A stretch of DNA of 60,005 nt from an uncultured Clostridium sp. (GCA_948470605.1 CAOKPI010000007.1:1-60005); one strand, 5' to 3'. Shown: positions 36,273 to 45,108, counted from the stretch's first letter. Numbers and translations: made by a program. Notes: generated by a model from the sequence alone, not told the origin.

Positions 36273-38921
36273 ATGAAAGAGAAATATAATCCAAAAGATT
36301 TTGAAGACACCTTATACAAACATTGGGAGGAGGAAGGCTATTTCAAGCCAAGCATGGACAAAAACAAAGAAAGTTATTGCATCATGATGCCACCGCCAAA
36401 TGTAACAGGAAAATTACACATGGGGCATGCCTTAGACGACACCTTACAAGATATTTTAATTCGTTTTAAGAGAATGCAGGGATATAACACGTTGTGGTTA
36501 CCAGGTTCAGACCATGCTTCTATTTCAACAGAAATGAAAGTCGTACAAAAATTAAAAGAAGAAGGAAAAACCAAACAGGATTTAGGCAGAGAAAAATTCA
36601 TTGAAGAAGCTTGGGAATGGACACATCTTTATGGGGGAACGATTCAAGAACAACAAAGAAAACTAGGATGTTCTTGTGACTGGGAAAGAAGAAGATTTAC
36701 GTTAGATGAAGGTCTATCAAATGCGGTTTTAGAACAGTTTGTAAATTTATATAACAAAGGTCTTATTTATAAAGGGAAAAGAATGGTCAATTGGTGTACC
36801 AATTGTAACACCTCTATTTCAGATGCGGAAGTAGAATACAAAGAAGAAAATTCACATCTATGGCATATTCGTTATCCAGTAAAAGGAGAAGATAACGATA
36901 TTATTGTTGCGACAACAAGACCAGAAACTATGTTAGGGGATACTGCGGTGGCAGTTCATCCAGAAGATGAAAGATACAAAGACCTAGTAGGCAAGACTTG
37001 TATTTTACCAATTATGGATAAAGAAATTCCTATTATAGCTGATTCTTTTGTCGAAAAAGAATTTGGAACAGGAGCTGTTAAAATCACACCTGCTCATGAT
37101 ATGAATGACTATCAAGCTGGATTAAAGCATGATTTGGAAATCATAGAAGTATTTGATGAAAATTTCAAAATGGGAAATTTAGTACCAGAATACGAAGGAA
37201 TGGATTTACTAGAGGCGAGACAAAAAATAGTAGGGAAACTAAAAGAAATAGGAGCTTTGGTGAAAGAAGAAGAATACACTCATAATGTTGGCAAATGTGA
37301 AAGATGTAAAACTACCATTGAACCTAAAATTTCAGAGCAATGGTTTGTCAAAATGAAAGAATTAGCAGAGCCAGCACTGGAAGCAGTTAGAAACGATGAC
37401 ATAAAATTTGTTCCCAAAAGATATGAAAAAACATATTTTAACTGGATGGAAAATATCCAAGATTGGTGTATTTCAAGGCAATTATGGTGGGGACATCCAA
37501 TACCAGCTTATTATTGTCAAGACTGTGGGTATATTCATGTTGCTAAAACCAAACCAGAAGTCTGTAAAAAATGTGGTTGCCATGTATTAGAGCAAGACCC
37601 AGATACACTAGATACTTGGTTTAGTTCTGCTTTGTGGCCTTTTTCAACACTTGGATGGCCAAACCAAGAAGCAGAAGACTTAAAGACGTTTTATCCAACC
37701 AATGTTTTGGTAACTGGCTATGATATTATATTTTTCTGGGTGGCAAGAATGGTATTTTCAGGACTAGAAGTGATGAAGCAAAAGCCATTTAGTGATGTGT
37801 TAATTCATGGAATTGTACGTGATAGTCAAGGAAGAAAAATGTCAAAAACCTTAGGAAATGGTGTTGACCCAATTGAAGTAATTGAACAATATGGAGCAGA
37901 CGCTTTGCGTTTTTCTGTCTTATCTGGTACTACCATGGGAAATGATATTCGCTATATGCCAGAAAAATTAGACCAAGCTTCTAATTTTGCCAATAAAATT
38001 TGGAATGCTGCTAAATTTGTTATCAGCAATATCCCAGATGAGGAAAAAGTAAAAGCTTTTTGTGAAAAAGTGTATAACAAACAAACACATCAATACAATC
38101 CAGAACTATTAACTTTGGAAGATAAATGGATTTTAAATAAGTTGAATAAATTAGTAGCAGAAGTAACGAGAAATATAGAAAATTATGATTTGGGGATTGC
38201 CTTAGATAAAATCTATGGTTTTATTTGGAATGAATTTTGCGACTGGTATATTGAAATGGTAAAAACTAGAATTTATAGTGAAGACGAAGCAACCAAAATT
38301 GCCGTTAGTGATATATTAAATCATGTATTAAGAACGGCTATGAAATTATTACATCCTTTTATGCCATTTGTTACTTCCGAAATTTATGCTAATCTAGTGC
38401 AATATAGTAACCAAGAATTAATGGTTTCGCATTGGCCAGAAATAAAAGAAGAGTTTGCCTTCGAAAAAGAAGAACAAATCATGGAAAAAATCAAAGAAAT
38501 CATTGTGGAAATTCGTAATGTAAGAGCCAATAAAAAGATTCATCCATCGAAAAAAGCAGATTTGATTTTTGTGACCAATCAATATGAAGATGAAATAAAA
38601 GGAGCAAAAGAGTTTCTATTAAAGTTGGGCTTTGGGAAAAGTATAATTGTACAAAAGGATAAATCGGGAATCTCGAAAGATGCGATTCAAATTATAACAG
38701 ATGGGATAGAATTATATATGCCACTAGAGGGACTGATTGATAGAGAGGAAGAAAAAAAGAGACAAGCAGAAGAAAGGACAAGGTTAGAGCAAGAAATAGC
38801 TAGATGTGAAAAGATGCTTTCTAATCCAGGTTTTATCAATAAAGCACCACAAACTAAAATTGAGGAGGAAAGGAATAAACTGGAAACCTATAAAGCGATG
38901 TTAAATAAGATTGGAAATTAG
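36273..38921 (+). CDS. valS: valyl-tRNA synthetase
   Basis: Class I aminoacyl-tRNA synthetase charging tRNAVal; 882 residues, full length. 'PPPNVTGKLHMGHALDDTLQD' carries the HIGH motif (HMGH), 'TTRPETMLGDTAVAVHP' lies in the CP1 editing domain, 'DSQGRKMSKTLGNGVDP' is the KMSKS motif, and the C-terminal coiled coil starts at about residue 815. A Cys cluster 'CQDCGYIHVAKTKPEVCKKCG' may bind zinc. It starts 47 bases after pfkA. Confidence 0.98.
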   Translation: MKEKYNPKDFEDTLYKHWEEEGYFKPSMDKNKESYCIMMPPPNVTGKLHMGHALDDTLQDILIRFKRMQGYNTLWLPGSDHASISTEMKVVQKLKEEGKTKQDLGREKFIEEAWEWTHLYGGTIQEQQRKLGCSCDWERRRFTLDEGLSNAVLEQFVNLYNKGLIYKGKRMVNWCTNCNTSISDAEVEYKEENSHLWHIRYPVKGEDNDIIVATTRPETMLGDTAVAVHPEDERYKDLVGKTCILPIMDKEIPIIADSFVEKEFGTGAVKITPAHDMNDYQAGLKHDLEIIEVFDENFKMGNLVPEYEGMDLLEARQKIVGKLKEIGALVKEEEYTHNVGKCERCKTTIEPKISEQWFVKMKELAEPALEAVRNDDIKFVPKRYEKTYFNWMENIQDWCISRQLWWGHPIPAYYCQDCGYIHVAKTKPEVCKKCGCHVLEQDPDTLDTWFSSALWPFSTLGWPNQEAEDLKTFYPTNVLVTGYDIIFFWVARMVFSGLEVMKQKPFSDVLIHGIVRDSQGRKMSKTLGNGVDPIEVIEQYGADALRFSVLSGTTMGNDIRYMPEKLDQASNFANKIWNAAKFVISNIPDEEKVKAFCEKVYNKQTHQYNPELLTLEDKWILNKLNKLVAEVTRNIENYDLGIALDKIYGFIWNEFCDWYIEMVKTRIYSEDEATKIAVSDILNHVLRTAMKLLHPFMPFVTSEIYANLVQYSNQELMVSHWPEIKEEFAFEKEEQIMEKIKEIIVEIRNVRANKKIHPSKKADLIFVTNQYEDEIKGAKEFLLKLGFGKSIIVQKDKSGISKDAIQIITDGIELYMPLEGLIDREEEKKRQAEERTRLEQEIARCEKMLSNPGFINKAPQTKIEEERNKLETYKAMLNKIGN

Positions 38922-38936
38922 AAAAATAAATTCGTG

Positions 38937-38970
38937 GAGATAACTTGGATAAAAGGTTATCTCTTTTATT
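38937..38970 (+). terminator. rho-independent terminator after valS
   Basis: GAGATAACTT pairs with AGGTTATCTC and is followed by TTTTATT. Confidence 0.8.
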
Positions 38971-39010
38971 ACATGGAAATGACAAGTTATTTACAATTTG
39001 ATAACAAATA

Positions 39011-39038
39011 TTGATTTTCACAAATGATATATTATAAT
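39011..39038 (+). promoter_or_regulatory. promoter for the 39072 operon
   Basis: TTGATT (39011-39016) and TATAAT (39033-39038) with 16-base spacing. Confidence 0.6.
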
Positions 39039-39071
39039 AAAAGTAAATAAGTATATGGTAGGAGGAATGAA

Positions 39072-39227
39072 ATGGGAAAAAAGAGAGGTCCAGTAATTTT
39101 AAATGGTAGACTTATTGATCTAGAAAAAGTAACAATTGAAGAATTAGAGAAAATAGAAAAAGAACTGAAAAATAAAGAAAGGTATTTAAAAGAAAGGATT
39201 AATGACTTATTGACAAAAGATGGATAA
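39072..39227 (+). CDS. small protein, 51 aa
   Basis: A short gene with a promoter and a strong TAGGAGGA site. The product starts 'MGKKRGPVILNGRLIDLEKV' and continues as a charged helix (Glu/Lys-rich) to 'LLTKDG'. No family is recognised. It lies 21 bases before the next gene and is probably co-transcribed with it. Confidence 0.65.
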   Translation: MGKKRGPVILNGRLIDLEKVTIEELEKIEKELKNKERYLKERINDLLTKDG

Positions 39228-39247
39228 TAGTGAGGAGAAAATGTAAA

Positions 39248-40537
39248 ATGGAAGAAAAAATAAAGAAAGAAGAAGAGACAGAAGAGTTAGAAAAGACAAA
39301 TGAGACCCCAAAAGCGAACAAAAAGAAACAAGCAAGAGAACTGGTATCACTGATGAAAGAAATAAACACAGAATTTAATAAAAATGGTTTTTCAATGAGC
39401 GATATTACAGAGGAGAAAATTGATGATAATAAGTGTAATGAACTAGGATTTACAAAAATAGAATCATTTGAACAATTTGGACAAATAGCACAAACAGAAG
39501 AAGGTAATAAAGCAAAGCAAACAGAAGAAGGTAATAAAGCAGAGCAAACAGAAGAAAGTAATAGAAAAGTAACATCACTGATGCAGGAAGCAGATGAAAT
39601 AGCTAAAGAACTAGGTATTACGATGAATTTTATATTTGAGAAAAAAGGAGAACATTTAATTGATGAAGAAATGAAAAGAATGTCAGGCAATGTTCAACAA
39701 CAAGCAAAAAGTTTGGGACAAAAAATGGAAAAAGTAAAAGAGTTAGAAGACAGCAGTTTACAACAATATAAAGATTGCTTGACAAAAAAAGAAAAACAAT
39801 ATGAAATGCTACATAAAGCGGCTTTGCAGCAGAGAATCATAAATCAAAGACAAGCACAGAAAGCTATGTTCAGAGAATATAAGTGGAGGCAAATTAGGAA
39901 AAATATAAAAGAAAGTCCCCAATGTGCAGAACAGACAGAGAAAGAAGTAGAACTTAAAGAAGAAATAAAAAAAGCACTTGATAAAGGTAACGCAGATACT
40001 GCTGTAGAAAAAAATGAAGAATTAAAACAGTTAGAAAGAAAAAATCCATTGAGACTATGTGATGAAGAGATTAAAAGAACGCAGGAACAAAGAATTCATA
40101 TACATGAATTAATAAATGAATGTGATCAAAAGGTAGAAAATACAAAAATAGAAAGAGAAAGTAGCATACAACAGGCAATAAAAGATAACGATAATCTATT
40201 AGTGACTGTAAAAAAACAAGGCCTTTTTAAGAGAATATTTGGAGCAATTAAGAATAAAATAAGTGGTGCCAAAATGTTTAGAGATAATGTTATTGGAAAA
40301 CTGGCTGAAAAGATAGAAATTATAAGACAAGATGAAATTCCCCAACTAGAAAGAGATACATCAAATAATATTATTTATATGAACCAATATATGGAAAAGA
40401 GAAGACAACAAATATTAGGTGAAAACGCAGAAACGAAAGAACAATTATTGCAAATAGTAGAAAGCAACTTAGCAGTACAACAAGAAGTAGAGATACAATC
40501 ATCAAGGAAAACAGAAGATATTCTTGAAGTAGGATAA
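39248..40537 (+). CDS. coiled-coil protein of unknown function
   Basis: 429 residues, almost entirely charged and helical; no signal peptide or membrane segment. A tandem repeat of nine residues (KAKQTEEGN-type, three copies, about residues 80-107; DNA 39484-39560) lies in the N-terminal third. A short Gly/Phe-rich segment near residue 330 ('GLFKRIFGAIKNKISGAKMF') is amphipathic and could touch membrane. Not recognised. The ATG at 39248 is used because AGGAG lies 11 bases upstream; an in-frame GTG at 39230 is possible. Confidence 0.7.
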   Translation: MEEKIKKEEETEELEKTNETPKANKKKQARELVSLMKEINTEFNKNGFSMSDITEEKIDDNKCNELGFTKIESFEQFGQIAQTEEGNKAKQTEEGNKAEQTEESNRKVTSLMQEADEIAKELGITMNFIFEKKGEHLIDEEMKRMSGNVQQQAKSLGQKMEKVKELEDSSLQQYKDCLTKKEKQYEMLHKAALQQRIINQRQAQKAMFREYKWRQIRKNIKESPQCAEQTEKEVELKEEIKKALDKGNADTAVEKNEELKQLERKNPLRLCDEEIKRTQEQRIHIHELINECDQKVENTKIERESSIQQAIKDNDNLLVTVKKQGLFKRIFGAIKNKISGAKMFRDNVIGKLAEKIEIIRQDEIPQLERDTSNNIIYMNQYMEKRRQQILGENAETKEQLLQIVESNLAVQQEVEIQSSRKTEDILEVG

Positions 40538-40545
40538 TATGTTAA

Positions 40546-40580
40546 AAACACTTTAGAAATAAAAACTAAAGTGTTTTTTT
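40546..40580 (+). terminator. rho-independent terminator
   Basis: AAACACTTTAG pairs with CTAAAGTGTTT and ends in T7. Confidence 0.88.
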
Positions 40581-40625
40581 GTCGAAAGTTTCTAACAAAA
40601 CGACAAAACTTCTTAACTTTCACTC

Positions 40626-40654
40626 TTGGAAAAAAATGGAAAATGCATTATAAT
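40626..40654 (+). promoter_or_regulatory. promoter of the spoIIA operon
   Basis: TTGGAA (40626-40631) and TATAAT (40649-40654), 17-base spacing. The leader (40682-40741) can fold through TTTAAAAAGC / GCTTTTTAAA. I did not find a clear Spo0A box or sigma-H promoter. Confidence 0.6.
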
Positions 40655-40768
40655 ACAAAAAGAAAAACAAAAGAGGAGTAATTTAAAAAGCATATTATAG
40701 GAAAATGAAAGATTTCTTATCCTAGTACAAGCTTTTTAAATTGAAATCATCCTTAGGAAGGAGAACAA

Positions 40769-41092
40769 ATGGATTCAAAATTTTATGAAGAGGACAAGCT
40801 GTTGATTTTTAAAATTACAGATGAAATTGACGATTGTAGTGTACAAAGGATAAGGAGGAAAGCGGATTATGAAATGGAAAGATATATGCCTAAAAAAGTT
40901 GTATTTGATTTTAGTTGTGTTACTTTCATGGACAGTGCAGGAATAGGAATGATAATCGGAAGATACAAATTTGCCAACATGATAGGAGCTAGACTAGAAG
41001 TCAGTAACTTAACACAAAGTGTAAAAAAGATATTTGAAATGAGTGGTATTTTAAAACTAATTCCAGTCACACAAGATTTACAAGTATCTTAA
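40769..41092 (+). CDS. spoIIAA: anti-sigma-F factor antagonist SpoIIAA
   Basis: 107-residue STAS-domain protein. It binds SpoIIAB when unphosphorylated and so frees sigma-F in the forespore; SpoIIAB phosphorylates it on the Ser of 'FMDSAGIGMIIGRYK' (D-S-A-G). It is the first gene of the canonical spoIIAA-spoIIAB-sigF operon, with an AAGGAGA ribosome site. Confidence 0.95.
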   Translation: MDSKFYEEDKLLIFKITDEIDDCSVQRIRRKADYEMERYMPKKVVFDFSCVTFMDSAGIGMIIGRYKFANMIGARLEVSNLTQSVKKIFEMSGILKLIPVTQDLQVS

Positions 41093-41150
41093 AGCATGAG
41101 ACAGTTTAGAGTTGTCCCAAAAAACACCCAAAAAAGGAAGGATAAAAAAG

Positions 41151-41630
41151 ATGAATGATGTTTTTGAAAATGAAATGAAATTAGAGTTTATTAGTAAGTC
41201 TAGCAATGAAGCATTTGCTAGATTAACAGTTGCAGCATTTGCTGCACAATTAGACCCTACGATTGAGGAGTTAGCTGATATTAAAACAGCAGTTTCAGAG
41301 GCTGTAACAAATGCTATTATTCATGGTTATGAGAATAAACAAGGAATTGTGAAAATAGTGGGGCATTTAAAAGAAAATGAAATCATACTTGAAATTTCAG
41401 ATATGGGAAAGGGAATTGAAAATATTGATATAGCCAAAGAACCTTTATATACTACCAAACCAAATCTAGAAAGGTCTGGTATGGGCTTTACAATTATGGA
41501 AAGCTTCATGGATATGATGGAGATAGAGTCTATCGTTGGATTAGGAACAAAAATAACGTTGCGTAAAAAAATAAAGCCAAAGGTAGAAGAGGAAAATGAA
41601 GATTTTCAGATGATAATAACCAATGATTAA
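41151..41630 (+). CDS. spoIIAB: anti-sigma-F factor SpoIIAB
   Basis: 159-residue GHKL-type kinase that holds sigma-F inactive and phosphorylates SpoIIAA. N-box '[17 protein letters not shown]', G1 'EISDMGKGI' and G2 '[11 protein letters not shown]' are present. The start at 41151 follows GGAAGGA; the open frame from 41112 is not translated. The C-terminus is slightly longer and acidic. Confidence 0.95.
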   Translation: MNDVFENEMKLEFISKSSNEAFARLTVAAFAAQLDPTIEELADIKTAVSEAVTNAIIHGYENKQGIVKIVGHLKENEIILEISDMGKGIENIDIAKEPLYTTKPNLERSGMGFTIMESFMDMMEIESIVGLGTKITLRKKIKPKVEEENEDFQMIITND

Positions 41631-41650
41631 AGAAATAGAGGGGTTTAATA

Positions 41651-42392
41651 ATGTACGAAAATGATAAAGAAACGATAAAAAAAGCCCAAACACGGTGATA
41701 AATTAGAGTTAGAAAATTTAATCAAACAAAATAATGGTTTAATATGGAGTATTGTAAAGAGATTTAGTGGAAGAGGATATGAATTAGAAGACTTATACCA
41801 AATTGGCTGTGTGGGTTTTATTAAATCAATTCAACGATTTGATGTGAATTTTGATGTAAAATTGTCAACGTATGCGGTACCGTATATGATTGGAGAAATA
41901 AAAAGACATATCAGAGACGATGGACCTGTTAAAGTTAGTAGGAGTATCAAAGAATTAAGTATCAAAATTAAAGAATTACAAAAAGAATATTTTTATAAAA
42001 AAGGGGAAGAAATAAGCATAAATCAAATAGCAAAAGAATTGAAAATAGCAAAAGAAGATGTTGTGTTAGCAATGGAATCTACAAATACCATAGAATCCAT
42101 TGAAAATAGCACATATACCAATCAAAAAGATGGAAATAGCATTAGTTTATTGGAGACATTATCCAATCATCAAGATGAAGAAGAACTGATAACAAATAAA
42201 TTAGTTGTAAAGCAATTAATTGAAAATTTAGAAGAACGAGATAGAGAAATTATTTTATTAAGATTTTATAAAGAAAAAACACAAGCACAAGTAGCAAAAA
42301 TTTTAGGAATTACACAAGTACAAGTTTCAAGAATTGAACGTAAAATTTTAGGAAATATGAGAAATAAATTAATATGGGACACGGGGACGTAG
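41651..42392 (+). CDS. sigF: RNA polymerase sigma-F factor, +1 frameshift at CGG
   Basis: First forespore-specific sigma factor; about 246 residues. Region 2 has 'NNGLIWSIVKRFSGRGYELEDLYQIGCVGFIKSIQRFD', the -10 recognition part 'LSTYAVPYMIGEIKRHIRDDG' follows, and region 4 is 'LEERDREIILLRFYKEKTQAQVAKILGITQVQVSRIERKIL'. Translation from the ATG at 41651 (after GAGGGG) reads 14 codons, then CGG (41693-41695) with TGA next. Skipping the C gives 'KAQT-GDKLELENLIKQNN' and opens the whole gene. If the shift fails, only 15 residues are made. The last five codons come from a family A repeat end. Confidence 0.93.
41693..41695 (+). other. CGG +1 frameshift site in sigF
   Basis: ACA CGG TGA TAA becomes ACA GGT GAT AAA when the C at 41693 is skipped (T-G-D-K). 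It lies at codon 15, directly before two in-frame stop codons. Confidence 0.87.
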
Positions 42393-42402
42393 ATAATGTC
42401 CC
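42376..42402. repeat. solo end of family A repeat
   Basis: GGGACACGGGGACGTAGATA... matches the left end of the 23388 element with one change. It supplies the last codons and stop of sigF and lies just before the spoIID ribosome site. No partner arm is nearby. Confidence 0.8.
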
Positions 42403-42425
42403 ATGTTCTAATCCGAAAGGAGAAA

Positions 42426-43460
42426 ATGATTATGAAGAAATTTTTGTTATATTTTTTTGCTTTTGTTTTTATTTGTTTTCTAATGCCAGCATTGTTAACC
42501 AAGCAGGACAAGCCAGTTAATTCAGAAAAAATAGAGGAAAATGGAAGCAATTCTAATACAGAAAATGAAATAAAAGAAACAAGAGAAGATGGAGAATATC
42601 AGTATAAAAATTATGGAAAGATTAAGTTGCTTCATAAGAAAACGGGAGAAATAGAAGAGGTTGATTTAGACCAATATCTTTGTCATGTAGTGTCAGCAGA
42701 AATGCCAGCTGACTATGAAATAGAAGCTTTAAAGGCACAAGCTGTCGTTGCTAGAACTTATACGATTTATAAAGTAAAAAATAAGAAACATGAGAATGCA
42801 GATATTTGTGATGATTCTACTTGTTGTCAAGCATGGATTTCGAAAGAGGATAGACAGGCTAGATGGGAAGAGAATAAAAGAGAGAGTAATTGGAACAAAA
42901 TAGAACAATGTGTAAAAGAAACAAAAGGAAAAATCATTACTTATCAGAATGAACCAATCAATGCTTTTTTTCATGCCAACAGTGGGGGGACAACAGAACT
43001 TCCTGTTAATGTTTGGGGAGGAAATGCTTTTCCCTATTTACAAGTGATACAAACAGCAGGGGAAGAAGGGTATCGACAGTATGCTTCAGAGGTGGCGTTT
43101 TCAAAAGAGGAATTGATAGAAAAGTTAAAAACAAAATATGAAGATATTCAAATTAATTTTGAAAACAAGGAAGATATTAAAATATTAGAATATACAGATA
43201 GTAACCGAGTCAAAACAATTAAGTTTGGGAATCATGAAATTTCAGGGGTAGAAACGCGAACCCTATTGGGGTTAAAATCAGCGAATTTTGAAATAACACA
43301 AGAAGGAGACAAAATAAAATTCAAGGTAAAAGGATATGGACATGGTGTTGGCATGAGCCAAACTGGTAGCAATACAATGGCAAAAGAAGGAAGGAATTAT
43401 GAAGAAATTATTCATCATTTTTATACGGATGTGGAAATCAAAGAAATAAATTCCTTATAA
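42426..43460 (+). CDS. spoIID: stage II sporulation protein D
   Basis: Membrane-anchored lytic transglycosylase of the DMP engulfment machine, which thins septal peptidoglycan. 344 residues: one N-terminal membrane helix (residues 3-22), 'EVDLDQYLCHVVSAEMPADYEIEALKAQAVVARTY' with the catalytic Glu, 'FFHANSGGTTE' and 'GYGHGVGMSQTGSNTMA', all SpoIID signatures. The start at 42426 follows AAAGGAG. The order sigF-spoIID-spoIIQ is compact and consistent with a sporulation unit. Confidence 0.95.
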   Translation: MIMKKFLLYFFAFVFICFLMPALLTKQDKPVNSEKIEENGSNSNTENEIKETREDGEYQYKNYGKIKLLHKKTGEIEEVDLDQYLCHVVSAEMPADYEIEALKAQAVVARTYTIYKVKNKKHENADICDDSTCCQAWISKEDRQARWEENKRESNWNKIEQCVKETKGKIITYQNEPINAFFHANSGGTTELPVNVWGGNAFPYLQVIQTAGEEGYRQYASEVAFSKEELIEKLKTKYEDIQINFENKEDIKILEYTDSNRVKTIKFGNHEISGVETRTLLGLKSANFEITQEGDKIKFKVKGYGHGVGMSQTGSNTMAKEGRNYEEIIHHFYTDVEIKEINSL

Positions 43461-43520
43461 ATGTATATTCTTCTAAAAATAGGAAATACTTGTATTAATA
43501 AACTATTTAAGGAGGATTAT

Positions 43521-44378
43521 ATGAGAAGAGAGAATAGAAGAAAAAATGTGACAAGTAAAACATCATCAACAGATAGTATCATTTTATATGCGGGAATTGG
43601 CGTTGCCATTTTAGCCGTGATTGTATTTGCCTTATTTATGTATAGCAAAAATTTAAGTGATGATGTGAAAGATAGCACAATGAGTTTAGAAAAGATGGCA
43701 AATATAGCCAATAATACGCAAAACACAGAAAGTGCTAGTACAGAAATAGGAAAATCCGTAGAAGAGGCAACCAATGAATTAAATACCATAAATACGAATA
43801 ATGCTACCAATTCTACTAATAGCAAAAAACAAAATAATACCACAAATACAGCCAATGCCACAAAGTCAAATCGTACAGCAAATCAGACGAAAAGTAATAC
43901 TACCAATTCAGCAAAAACGGACAATACAGCTAGTGTAACAACAAATGCTAAGCAAGTAGAAACGAAAAAAGAATGGAATTTTGAAAAGCCAGTAGAGGGC
44001 GAAATTGTAAGAGAATATGCACAAGATAATTTAGTTTATTCCGAAACATTAAAAGAATGGACAACCCATACAGGAATTGACTTGAAGGCAGATAAAACAA
44101 CTGTAGTCAAAGCTGCTGAAACAGGAACAATAAAAGCTATTAAAAATGACCCAAGATATGGATTAACCATTGTAATTGAACATGATAATAGTTTCCAAAC
44201 CGTATATTCTAATCTATTGACATCAGAATTTGTAGTAGAAGGCGAAAAGGTAGAAAAAGGACAATCCATTGGAACTGTTGGAAATACAGCTGTATTTGAA
44301 ATTGCGGATGAACCACATCTTCATTTTGAAATTATAAAAGATTCTTTGCCAATAGATCCCAGCAGTTATATAAAATAG
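43521..44378 (+). CDS. spoIIQ: M23 peptidase, SpoIIQ-like
   Basis: 285 residues: a basic N-terminus, one membrane helix (about residues 21-43), a Thr/Asn-rich linker (80-150) and a C-terminal LytM/M23 domain with 'WTTHTGIDLKADK' (HxxxD) and 'PHLHFEI' (HxH). The zinc ligands seem intact, as in clostridial SpoIIQ, unlike the inactive Bacillus protein. In spore formers it lies in the forespore membrane and contacts SpoIIIAH. Position right after spoIID supports the call. TAAGGAGGA precedes the ATG; an open frame from 43461 is not used. Confidence 0.88.
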   Translation: MRRENRRKNVTSKTSSTDSIILYAGIGVAILAVIVFALFMYSKNLSDDVKDSTMSLEKMANIANNTQNTESASTEIGKSVEEATNELNTINTNNATNSTNSKKQNNTTNTANATKSNRTANQTKSNTTNSAKTDNTASVTTNAKQVETKKEWNFEKPVEGEIVREYAQDNLVYSETLKEWTTHTGIDLKADKTTVVKAAETGTIKAIKNDPRYGLTIVIEHDNSFQTVYSNLLTSEFVVEGEKVEKGQSIGTVGNTAVFEIADEPHLHFEIIKDSLPIDPSSYIK

Positions 44379-44392
44379 GATTCTATTTTAGG

Positions 44393-44420
44393 GAGATATG
44401 GAGACATATCTTCTTTTTTG
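44393..44420 (+). terminator. rho-independent terminator
   Basis: AGATATG GAGA CATATCT hairpin followed by TCTTTTTTG. Confidence 0.82.
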
Positions 44421-44449
44421 TAAAAAAAGAAAAAAATTTGTAAAAAGTA

Positions 44450-44478
44450 TTGCAAAATATAAAAACTTATAGTATAGT
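44450..44478 (+). promoter_or_regulatory. promoter of the pilin-like gene
   Basis: TTGCAA (44450-44455) and TATAGT (44473-44478) with 17-base spacing, 40 bases before the ATG. Confidence 0.7.
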
Positions 44479-44518
44479 GAAAAAGTAAATTAGAACAAAA
44501 GTAAAAAGGAGGATTTGT

Positions 44519-44992
44519 ATGAAACAAACAAAAGGGTTAAAGGGAACAACAATATCTAAGAAAGGTAGAGCAGAATCAGGTATAACATTAATTGCACTTG
44601 TTATCACAATTATTTTATTAATGATTTTAGCAGGAGTAAGTATTGCTACATTAAGTGGTGAAAATGGAATATTAGGAAGAGCAGCTGATGCGAAAATTAG
44701 AACACAACAAGAAGCAGATATGGAACAAATTAAATTAGCATATAGTGCAGCTATTATAGATAATTATAACAGCAATACAACTTATTCTTCTAAAGAAGGT
44801 GTTACAGCAGCTCAATTACAAAAACAATTACCTAATGGAGCAACAGCACAGGAAGATACAACAGATGCTAAAATAATTACAGTAACTTTTACTTATAGTG
44901 ATAACAGCACTAGTAAATATCAATTAAATGGAACAACAGGAGATGTTACAGTTGTTGTTGAAGAAGATAATACAACAAACACAATTTCTTAA
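44519..44992 (+). CDS. type IV pilin-like protein
   Basis: 157 residues. A basic leader of about 21 residues ends in 'ESG' before a hydrophobic helix 'ITLIALVITIILLMILAGVSI', the prepilin peptidase site and N-terminal helix of type IV pilins and pseudopilins. Position +5 after the cleavage Gly is Ala, not the usual Glu. The rest is Thr/Ser/Asn-rich and beta-like ('KIITVTFTYSDNSTSKYQLNGTTGDVTVVV'). No assembly ATPase or peptidase is nearby, so it must use machinery encoded elsewhere. It has its own promoter and terminator. Confidence 0.82.
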   Translation: MKQTKGLKGTTISKKGRAESGITLIALVITIILLMILAGVSIATLSGENGILGRAADAKIRTQQEADMEQIKLAYSAAIIDNYNSNTTYSSKEGVTAAQLQKQLPNGATAQEDTTDAKIITVTFTYSDNSTSKYQLNGTTGDVTVVVEEDNTTNTIS

Positions 44993-45032
44993 GAAAAAAA
45001 GGAAATTAAAAGAGTCATTATATAAATTATGG

Positions 45033-45079
45033 AAAATGTCAAATATATGTTTGACATTTTTTTGTTTGTATGATATGAT
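45033..45079 (+). promoter_or_regulatory. lexA promoter with overlapping palindrome
   Basis: TTGACA (45051-45056) and TATGAT (45074-45079), 17-base spacing. The near-palindrome TGTCAAATATATGTTTGACA (45037-45056) overlaps the -35; its centre CAAATATATGTTTG resembles the Firmicutes LexA box (CGAACATATGTTCG type). Followed by T7, the same hairpin also terminates the pilin gene. Confidence 0.7.
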
Positions 45080-45108
45080 GAGAAAAATAAGGGAATGGAG
45101 TGATTGGA

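Noticed and set aside
39484..39560. CRISPR-like direct repeats
   Set aside because: These are three in-frame copies of a nine-residue protein repeat without spacers. No CRISPR array was found in the window.
2755..41695. Ordinary pseudogenes or random sequencing indels as the cause of the eight split genes
   Set aside because: Random indels would vary in base, sign, phase and context, and would favour homopolymers. All eight are an extra C, in phase as CGG, before a Gly codon, on both strands. A systematic artefact remains possible and is named as the main alternative.
2755..41695. A shared stimulatory element (internal Shine-Dalgarno or slippery P-site codon) at the shift sites
   Set aside because: Upstream sequences have nothing in common and P-site codons differ; an AGGAG before 9072 is part of the coding sequence and is not seen at the other seven.
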